Assembly (NCBI GenBank): GCA_044349205.1 | Contig: JBIKRJ010000015.1 | Coordinates: 1 to 20,906, forward strand | From: UBA9547 sp044349205 | GTDB lineage: Bacteria; Bacteroidota; Bacteroidia; Cytophagales; UBA9547 | DNA length: 20,906 nucleotides | Reading direction: 5' to 3' | In this document: one piece after another, positions 15,496-20,906 of the stretch | How positions within the stretch are numbered: the stretch's first letter is position 1 | How the letters are laid out: the number at the start of each line of letters is the position of its first letter | The notes under the pieces: model-generated | Seen by the model: the letters and a program-made list of their open reading frames with translations, nothing else | Database searches by the model: none | What the model was told of the DNA's origin: nothing | Position numbers and translations under genes: made by a program

Positions 15496-15551
15496 TAAAA
15501 AACCAATGTTATCTGAAAGTTACTATACCTTAAACAAATCGTTATTTCACT

Positions 15552-16202
15552 ATGGAAATTGATGTTTTGACAGTTGTTGTATTTGGTGTAGGCGCCTACA
15601 TTATAGGTTCATTGCCTACCGCTGTTTGGTACGGTCAAGCTTTTCACGGAGTCGATGTTCGCGACTATGGTAGCGGAAATGCGGGTGCAACAAATACCTA
15701 CAGAGTTTTAGGGTCAAAAGCCTCTGTATTAGTTTTATTCATAGACGTTTTCAAAGGTTGGACTGCCACCTTATTGTCTTTCATCTTGATTCACAATAGC
15801 AATATCCATGAAAAATACATCCCGCTTTACGGGATGCTTTTTGGCGGTTTGGCTATCGTTGGACATATTTTCCCCATTTTAGCCAACTTCAAAGGAGGCA
15901 AGGGAGTAGCTACTTCTATAGGTGTGGTGTTCAGCATCAATCCCGAACTGGCGTTGTTGTGCTTGGCCATTTTCCTATTCGTTTTCTTTGCAACCAAGTT
16001 TGTATCGCTTGGCTCTATTATTGCCGCTTTCTTTTACCCAATTTTACTTCTTTTCCCAAGATACCTACCCGAACAACATTTTATGGTCATTATTGGATTT
16101 ATGATGTTTGCGCTAGTGGTGATTGTGCACCAAGAAAATATCATGAGACTATTACAGGGAAACGAGAAAAAAATTGACCTCTTCAAAAAGAGTAGAGACT
16201 AG
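15552..16202 (+). CDS. plsY: Glycerol-3-phosphate acyltransferase (acyl-phosphate type)
   Basis: PlsY transfers the acyl group from acyl-phosphate to sn-glycerol 3-phosphate at the inner membrane, making lysophosphatidate, the first committed step of phospholipid synthesis (EC 2.3.1.275). The 216-residue protein is highly hydrophobic, with about five to seven membrane helices. All three family motifs are present: motif 1 'GSGNAGATNTYRVLG' (40-54), motif 2 'GHIFPI' plus 'NFKGGKGVATS' (104-122), and motif 3 'HQENIMRLLQGNE' (193-205). The start ATG has no SD. The gene ends 3 bases from the convergent subtilase gene, with no terminator between. Its partner PlsX is not in the window. Confidence 0.97.
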   Translation: MEIDVLTVVVFGVGAYIIGSLPTAVWYGQAFHGVDVRDYGSGNAGATNTYRVLGSKASVLVLFIDVFKGWTATLLSFILIHNSNIHEKYIPLYGMLFGGLAIVGHIFPILANFKGGKGVATSIGVVFSINPELALLCLAIFLFVFFATKFVSLGSIIAAFFYPILLLFPRYLPEQHFMVIIGFMMFALVVIVHQENIMRLLQGNEKKIDLFKKSRD

Positions 16203-16205
16203 AAA

Positions 16206-17813
16206 TTACATCTTAATTACCTTGTATGTTTTCTGTCTAAATTTTAAAAAATAGACCCCTACTTTCAATCCGCTCAAGTCAAATTTAGGATTAAATCTCC
16301 TATCGTTATCGATTTTTCCTTTCAACATTTCCTGGCCGGCAGCATCTAGTATTTGATATTCCAACCCTAGCATAAAATTTTGACTATCAATATCTAATTC
16401 AATCCAATCGACCACTGGATTTGGGTACATTATATCTTTGATTGCATTCAATCCGCAGTCATTCTCTTTTCGGTTTTTAATAAGCTGCTCGGCAACTACA
16501 AAATTGGGAATACCATACCCCAGCTCGTCGTTTGGGTTGCAGTACAAACTAGAAGATTGCTTCACATAACGTATCAGTTGGGTGTTGGTCAGAAGACTAT
16601 CCATTTGCCACAAGGTAGCCACCAATCCTGAAACCAATGGCGCTGAATACGAAGTACCTGAAGAATATACATAATTTTCGGCGTGATTGACCATCACATC
16701 TACTCCCAAAACAACCACATCGGGTTTTATTCTTTTATCTGTAGTGGGGCCTATCGCGCTAAAATCGGCCTTGTATCCGTATAAATCTACAGAACCTACG
16801 GCCAAAATAGAATCGGCATCGCAAGGAAACACAATTTTTCGCCAAGAGGCATCGGCGTAATTGTTGCCGGCACTGTTCACCACCACCATACCTTTACGGG
16901 CAGCCATTTGGGCTGCTTTGGTGATAACGGTCGTGCGCCCGTCGAGTTCGGAAAGAAGGTGATTTTCGGAAGGATTATCGAAAGTATTGTAGCCTAAAGA
17001 CGAAGAAATGATGTCTACTCCCAAACTGTCGGCCATTTCGGCAGCACGCAACCAGTTGTATTCTTCAACCAATTTCTCATTGATGGCATCTTCGGAAACA
17101 AATAAGGCATAATCGGCACCATAGGCAACGCCAATGAGTTTGTCGGGCTTGTAAGCGGCCAAACACGACAACACATTGGTGCCATGTTCGCTTTTGACAT
17201 ATACATTGGGTATTTTATCTACAATATTATAAGTAAATTTTATGCGTTTATCTTGAAAAAGAGCCGCCAATGCACTTGAATTGTTTGCAAACTGAAATCC
17301 GCCATCGAAAACCGCTATGTACACACCTTTTCCATTCCAACCCAACTCGTGCATTTTGTCTGCTCCTATGCTTTGCATTTGTGCCAAAGAAGCACCGTAC
17401 TGTACAGCTTGGTTGGCGGCATGTTTCAGCATGGCGTTTCGCGTTCCATGTTTTGAAGCCACATTGCCCGCAAAATCTATCCCAATCACAAAATCTTTCG
17501 CTAAAATGGCGGGCAAAAAATCTTTGTTAGATTTCACCAACACACCATTCAGCCACTTGCTGGCATAGCGAAATTCCACACCCTTTATACTTGAAATACT
17601 TTTTATGTATTTGTCTGTTACGGGATAATCGGAAACATGAAACGAGATATTTTGCTTGGCTCTACGATTTAAAGCCTTTTTTGAGAAACCATTTTGGGGA
17701 GAAATAGATAGGTTTTTATCCTTGAAACGAACAAAATAATACCCTTCCTGTGCAAATGACACAGATTTTAGAAAAATGAAAAAAGCCAAAAAAAGCAACC
17801 TATTGCTTACCAT
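16206..17813 (-). CDS. Subtilisin-like (S8) serine protease with T9SS sorting domain
   Basis: A secreted endopeptidase of 535 residues. A signal peptide (1-21, ending 'SVSFA') is followed by an N-terminal prodomain-like region (about 24-130). The catalytic domain has Asp170 in 'IAVFDGG', His210 in 'SEHGTNVLSCLA', oxyanion Asn317 in 'NSAGNN' and Ser388 in 'SSGTSYSAPLVSG', so the triad is complete. Residues from about 456 form a type A T9SS sorting domain: 'MYPNPVVDWIELDI', 'LDAAGQEMLKG', 'FDLSGLKVGVYFLKF', and a short basic end. It should cross the outer membrane by T9SS and be released or attached there. Its start overlaps the end of the upstream lipoprotein gene by 14 bases, implying translational coupling. 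Substrate unknown. Confidence 0.95.
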   Translation of the reverse strand: MVSNRLLFLAFFIFLKSVSFAQEGYYFVRFKDKNLSISPQNGFSKKALNRRAKQNISFHVSDYPVTDKYIKSISSIKGVEFRYASKWLNGVLVKSNKDFLPAILAKDFVIGIDFAGNVASKHGTRNAMLKHAANQAVQYGASLAQMQSIGADKMHELGWNGKGVYIAVFDGGFQFANNSSALAALFQDKRIKFTYNIVDKIPNVYVKSEHGTNVLSCLAAYKPDKLIGVAYGADYALFVSEDAINEKLVEEYNWLRAAEMADSLGVDIISSSLGYNTFDNPSENHLLSELDGRTTVITKAAQMAARKGMVVVNSAGNNYADASWRKIVFPCDADSILAVGSVDLYGYKADFSAIGPTTDKRIKPDVVVLGVDVMVNHAENYVYSSGTSYSAPLVSGLVATLWQMDSLLTNTQLIRYVKQSSSLYCNPNDELGYGIPNFVVAEQLIKNRKENDCGLNAIKDIMYPNPVVDWIELDIDSQNFMLGLEYQILDAAGQEMLKGKIDNDRRFNPKFDLSGLKVGVYFLKFRQKTYKVIKM

Positions 17814-18489
17814 AGCCCGTTAGTGTTTGCTTGTACACCTTTCCATCGGCAATCACATATTTGCCAAAATCGGCAGCAGCAGTAGAATAGTTTACTTCTT
17901 GCGATTCTTTGTAAACCAATCCAACATCCTTGCCATACACCTCTACTCGGTATTTTTTGTACACAAGGTTGAAATCTTTTTTATGGATAATCGTTACGGT
18001 GTTGGGATATTGCCCCCAAGTTTTCCCCAAATTACTGACAGTATATTTTTCGGTTGGAAAGGTATTGAACATGTTGCCGTTCCATGTTTTGGCTTCTACC
18101 AAAGGCAAGGAAAGTTTCAAAAAAGGTACATTGTTTTCGGTAACCAACACTTGATTTTGATTTACCTTTTTTACCTGCTGTATAGAATCCAAAATGAATT
18201 TGGACGCATTGGATGGTTTTTTGTAGCGATACATTTTGAAACTTGTTCCACCCTCCAAATCTACCCAAGCGTCTTCCAAAGCCACTTTCAACTGATATAC
18301 AGAATCTCTATTCCCCTGCAAGTCATATCGGGTTTCTACCACATCGTAAATGGCATATTGCCCCTTTGCCAATGGGAAATAATCGTCGGAAATGGTGGCA
18401 GGGCTTGAAAGATCCTTCTTGTTTTGGCAAGAGATGAGAAACAAATTGGTCAAAACACCAAGCCAGATTATAAAGAATTTCTTAGCCAA
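17800..18489 (-). CDS. Putative lipoprotein of unknown function (229 aa)
   Basis: I do not recognise the family. The N-terminus is a lipoprotein signal (MAKK, hydrophobic core, lipobox 'LISC', Cys21). The mature part lacks further cysteines and looks beta-rich: 'YFPLAKGQYAIYDVVET', many Tyr, Val and Lys alternations, and a 'YGKDVGLVYKESQEV' segment near the end. The residues after the lipid Cys ('QNKKDL') are not the acidic run typical of surface-exported Bacteroidota lipoproteins, so a periplasmic-facing location is somewhat more likely. The start is a TTG (18489-18487): no ATG precedes the signal peptide. It overlaps the downstream subtilase start by 14 bases in another frame, so it may act with the protease, for example in folding, inhibition or anchoring. 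That is inference. Confidence 0.88.
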   Translation of the reverse strand: MAKKFFIIWLGVLTNLFLISCQNKKDLSSPATISDDYFPLAKGQYAIYDVVETRYDLQGNRDSVYQLKVALEDAWVDLEGGTSFKMYRYKKPSNASKFILDSIQQVKKVNQNQVLVTENNVPFLKLSLPLVEAKTWNGNMFNTFPTEKYTVSNLGKTWGQYPNTVTIIHKKDFNLVYKKYRVEVYGKDVGLVYKESQEVNYSTAAADFGKYVIADGKVYKQTLTGYGKQ

Positions 18490-18642
18490 TTTCGATTCGA
18501 AATAAAATGTAAATATCGAGAAAAATAGAGCGCAATTTCCAAGTTACCGAATAGAGCCATCTTCACGATTTTTTTGTAAATTCATTTTACGGAACAAAGT
18601 GGGTGCAGCAAAGAATAAACGGCTTATTAAAATTACAAAAGA

Positions 18643-18828
18643 ATGCGCAGTTTTCTTAGCATCATCTTCAGTGTTGTGGCGACTTTGTTCATCTTGAACA
18701 TGTTTGTAGAAATTAATTCTATCGTATTCTATCTCACGGTCATTCTAGTTGTTATCTTAATTTTAATTCGCTACCTACTCATTCGCCGTATCAATTCGAA
18801 ATATCACCGAAAAAAAGACAACGATTGA
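18643..18828 (+). CDS. Two-helix mini membrane protein (61 aa)
   Basis: The function is unknown. The product is a helical hairpin: one hydrophobic segment at about 4-21, a short polar turn 'FVEINS', a second at about 27-47, then a strongly basic tail (RRINSKYHRKK). By the positive-inside rule both ends are cytoplasmic. The ATG has no SD and no clear promoter box precedes it. It stands in a 429-base stretch that otherwise lacks genes, between the divergent lipoprotein and the MlaF-like gene. The strong hydrophobic/basic patterning supports real coding, though a gene this short carries risk. Confidence 0.6.
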   Translation: MRSFLSIIFSVVATLFILNMFVEINSIVFYLTVILVVILILIRYLLIRRINSKYHRKKDND

Positions 18829-18890
18829 TTGAAAATCGCAATTGTAAAAACTATGCCTTAATCGAAAGATGTGGATGGATGGAATTTCCC

Positions 18891-18898
18891 TATTTTTG
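18891..18898 (+). promoter_or_regulatory. -7 box of the mlaF-like gene (TATTTTTG)
   Basis: TATTTTTG fits TAnnTTTG exactly and lies 20 bases upstream of the ATG at 18919. No good -33 TTG is present at 17-23 bases. It sits inside the longest open frame beginning at 18871, which argues that 18919 is the true start. Confidence 0.5.
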
Positions 18899-18918
18899 CG
18901 AGCATTGGCCCTTGGCGC

Positions 18919-19680
18919 ATGATAGAAATCCAACACATCAGCAAATCGTTTGGCGACAAAAAAATCCTGGACAGCATAAGCGGGAAATTTGAACAAGGGA
19001 AAACCAACCTTATTATAGGGGCGAGTGGAACCGGCAAAAGCGTGTTGCTAAAATGCATTGTGGGCTTGGTGAGCCCCGACGAGGGAAATATATTTTTTAG
19101 CGATGTAGAGTTCATTCGCGGTGATATTGATACCAAAAGACAAATAAGGCGTGAAATAGGCATGCTTTTTCAGGGAGCAGCCCTTTTCGATTCTATGAAT
19201 GTTGAAAAAAATGTAATGTTTCCATTGGAAATGCTGAAATCGCACATGTCGAAATCGGAAATGCAAAGCCGCGTGGACGAGTGCCTGAGCCGTGTTGGAT
19301 TGGAAGGAGCAAACTTGAAAATGCCCTCAGAACTTAGTGGCGGTATGAAAAAACGTGTAGGCATCGCAAGAGCTATTGTCCTCAATCCCAAATATTTGTT
19401 TTGCGACGAACCTAATTCAGGTCTCGATCCCCAAACCTCTATATTGATAGATGATCTCATCCATACCATCACCAAAGAATACAACACGACTACTATCGTG
19501 GTCACGCATGACATGAATTCGGTGGTAACGATGGGCGAATACATAATGTTTTTGCACAAAGGGCGCAAAGAATGGGAAGGCAGCAAAGAAACAATCCTGA
19601 AAAGCAATGTGGAGTCGCTTACGAACTTTATATATGCAAATAAATTAATGAAAGAAGCAAAAGAAAAACTAGAAAATTAA
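18919..19680 (+). CDS. MlaF-like ABC transporter ATPase
   Basis: A cytoplasmic ATPase of the Mla/Ttg2A phospholipid-transport type, expected to drive lipid movement between the membranes with an MlaE permease and an MCE-domain partner. From the ATG at 18919 it has 253 residues, beginning 'MIEIQHISKSFG'. Walker A 'GASGTGKS' (34-41), Q-loop 'MLFQGAALFDSM' typical of MlaF, signature 'LSGGMKKRVGIARA' (139-152), Walker B 'YLFCDEPNSGLDP' (Asp163, Glu164), H-loop 'VVTHDM'. The 'LSGGM' form and 'PNSGLDP' are MlaF hallmarks. The longer frame from 18871 would add 16 residues before the conserved start and contains the -7 box, so it is rejected. MlaE and MCE genes are not adjacent. A DUF4139 gene follows after 6 bases. 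Confidence 0.92.
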   Translation: MIEIQHISKSFGDKKILDSISGKFEQGKTNLIIGASGTGKSVLLKCIVGLVSPDEGNIFFSDVEFIRGDIDTKRQIRREIGMLFQGAALFDSMNVEKNVMFPLEMLKSHMSKSEMQSRVDECLSRVGLEGANLKMPSELSGGMKKRVGIARAIVLNPKYLFCDEPNSGLDPQTSILIDDLIHTITKEYNTTTIVVTHDMNSVVTMGEYIMFLHKGRKEWEGSKETILKSNVESLTNFIYANKLMKEAKEKLEN

Positions 19681-19686
19681 GCCACG

Positions 19687-20906
19687 ATGAAAAGATACAG
19701 CCCCATTTTATTTGTATTCACTTTATTGTCAAATACTTGGGCAGCAGAACAAGAACCAAGAGTGAAAGTAGAACTGAAAGAAGCCACCGTATATTTGACC
19801 TCGGCCAAACTAAGCGTAAGCGCCGAAACCCAAATTGCGGCAGGTGCAAGCACTGTAATACTAGAAAACCTTCCCAATAGTCTAAATCCCGAAACCATTC
19901 AACTGAATGCAAAAGGAGATTTTGTCATTCTTGGCGTACAATTTGCCAACAATTATTTGAAAGAAGTGAAGAAAAACCAACAAGCCGAAAAACTTTCCGA
20001 TTCTTTGGAGCGACTTGGCGACAAAATGGAGATTTTGAATGGCAAAGGGTTGGTTTTGGAAAAAGAAGAAACCATGATATCGTCGAACAATGCGCTATCG
20101 GGTACTGAAACAGGTTTCAAAGTGGAAGAATTAGCCAAATTGGCCGATTTTTACAGAAAACGCCTTGGCCAAATCACTGAAGAAAAAATAAAACTAAAGC
20201 AACAAAAGAAAGAACTCCAAAAACAAATAGACAAGGTTACAGCTCAATTGAACGAATTGAACCAACCAAGCAATGCGGCTTCGGGCGAAATACGCATAAG
20301 TGTAAGCAGCAAAAACACAGTTTCGGCCAGCTTCAATTGCGAATTTATGGTCTTCAATGCAGGCTGGGAACCACTGTACGACATCAAAGCAAAAAATACA
20401 AACTCCCCTATTCAGCTCATTTTCAAGGCCAAAGTGTACCAAAACACGGGCATAGACTGGAAAAACGTAAAACTTAAACTTTCCACCATTAACCCGCTTT
20501 TGGGTGGCAATAAACCCGAACTTTCGCCCTGGTATCTGGATTTTCACCAACCCGTACCGCTTTACAATTTCAAAGCCAAAACCATGGCATCGCCTGCTGG
20601 CGAACCAATCTTAGAAAGTGAAGATATGGCAGCAGCTTCTTCTGCCACTTACACTGCTATGAACCAAACCACGCTTTCGGCCGAATATGAAATTTCGATT
20701 CCGTACACTATTCCAAGTTCGGGCCGACAAGAAGTAGTGGAAATACAACAACACTCACTTCCTGCATTTTACCAACACAGCACCGTACCAAAAGTGGATA
20801 ATGATGCATTTCTTTTGGCTGGACTTACCGGCTGGGACAAGCTGAACCTTTTACCCGGAAACTCGAATATTTATTTCGAAAACACCTATGTAGGGCAATC
20901 CTTTAT
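19687..20906 (+). CDS. DUF4140/DUF4139 (MuiA-like) protein, 3' end outside window
   Basis: The frame stays open to the window edge, giving at least 406 residues. A signal peptide (about 1-20, 'SNTWAAEQ') sends it to the envelope. Residues about 27-85 fit the DUF4140 N-terminal domain ('ATVYLTSAKLSVSAET', 'IVL'-like strand, 'LPNSLNPETIQL'). A coiled coil rich in Lys, Glu and Gln follows (about 92-205). DUF4139 begins near 210, with the diagnostic 'FNAGWEPLYDIKAKN' and 'VYQNTGIDWKNVKLKLST'. The family is annotated as mucoidy-inhibitor MuiA-like, but its biochemical role is not known to me. It starts 6 bases after the MlaF-like stop and is probably cotranscribed with it. Confidence 0.9.
   Translation, partial: MKRYSPILFVFTLLSNTWAAEQEPRVKVELKEATVYLTSAKLSVSAETQIAAGASTVILENLPNSLNPETIQLNAKGDFVILGVQFANNYLKEVKKNQQAEKLSDSLERLGDKMEILNGKGLVLEKEETMISSNNALSGTETGFKVEELAKLADFYRKRLGQITEEKIKLKQQKKELQKQIDKVTAQLNELNQPSNAASGEIRISVSSKNTVSASFNCEFMVFNAGWEPLYDIKAKNTNSPIQLIFKAKVYQNTGIDWKNVKLKLSTINPLLGGNKPELSPWYLDFHQPVPLYNFKAKTMASPAGEPILESEDMAAASSATYTAMNQTTLSAEYEISIPYTIPSSGRQEVVEIQQHSLPAFYQHSTVPKVDNDAFLLAGLTGWDKLNLLPGNSNIYFENTYVGQSF

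Noticed and set aside
17800..17813. Frameshift joining the lipoprotein and the subtilase into one gene
   Set aside because: Each has its own complete export signal and start, so they are two overlapping genes.
18871..18918. Upstream ATG start for the MlaF-like ATPase
   Set aside because: The 16-residue extension is not typical of the family and contains a perfect TAnnTTTG promoter box.
1..20906. CRISPR arrays, insertion sequences, prophage, restriction or toxin-antitoxin systems
   Set aside because: No regular direct repeats, transposase, integrase, att-like duplication or defence-gene motifs were found by reading both strands.

Overview
The window reads as a chromosomal segment of a member of the phylum Bacteroidota; no closer taxon is claimed. 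Four things point there. Two proteins carry C-terminal type IX secretion (T9SS) sorting domains. Several upstream regions carry the Bacteroidota -7 promoter box TAnnTTTG. Shine-Dalgarno (SD) sequences are almost absent. The gene families also fit: single-chain GlyRS, a fused aspartokinase-homoserine dehydrogenase, a fused DppD-DppF ATPase and a PorE-like OmpA lipoprotein. There is no phage, IS element, CRISPR array or rRNA. Genes are tightly packed and no gene-free stretch exceeds 300 bases.

Layout. 24-597: two small conserved-looking hypothetical genes, tail-to-tail with glycyl-tRNA synthetase (611-2092, minus). 2333-6586: ispH (isoprenoids), purB (purines) and rpsA (ribosomal protein S1), all plus. 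rpsA has the best promoter in the window, a leader hairpin and an unexpectedly perfect SD. 6597-6733: hairpin, tRNA-Cys(GCA) and a bidirectional terminator. 6816-7172 (minus): a tiny secreted protein consisting of little more than a signal peptide and a T9SS sorting domain. 7355-9811: fused thrA. 9814-15373 (minus): a likely four-gene operon read as PorE-like OmpA lipoprotein, fused oligopeptide ABC ATPase, histidine kinase, pseudouridine synthase, with junctions of +6, +3 and -8 bp. 15552-16202: plsY (phospholipid synthesis). 16206-18489 (minus): a lipoprotein overlapping a T9SS-exported subtilisin-like protease. 18643-20906 (plus): a two-helix mini membrane protein, an MlaF-like ATPase, and a DUF4140/DUF4139 protein that runs off the window end.

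Most of the content is core housekeeping. The envelope and secretion theme recurs: two T9SS substrates, a candidate T9SS accessory lipoprotein, a sensor kinase, a lipid-transport ATPase and PlsY. I did not find a clearly new multi-gene system. The observations most worth following are the SD and leader of rpsA, the cargo-less T9SS protein, the lipoprotein/protease overlap, and the orphan kinase in the PorE-like operon.
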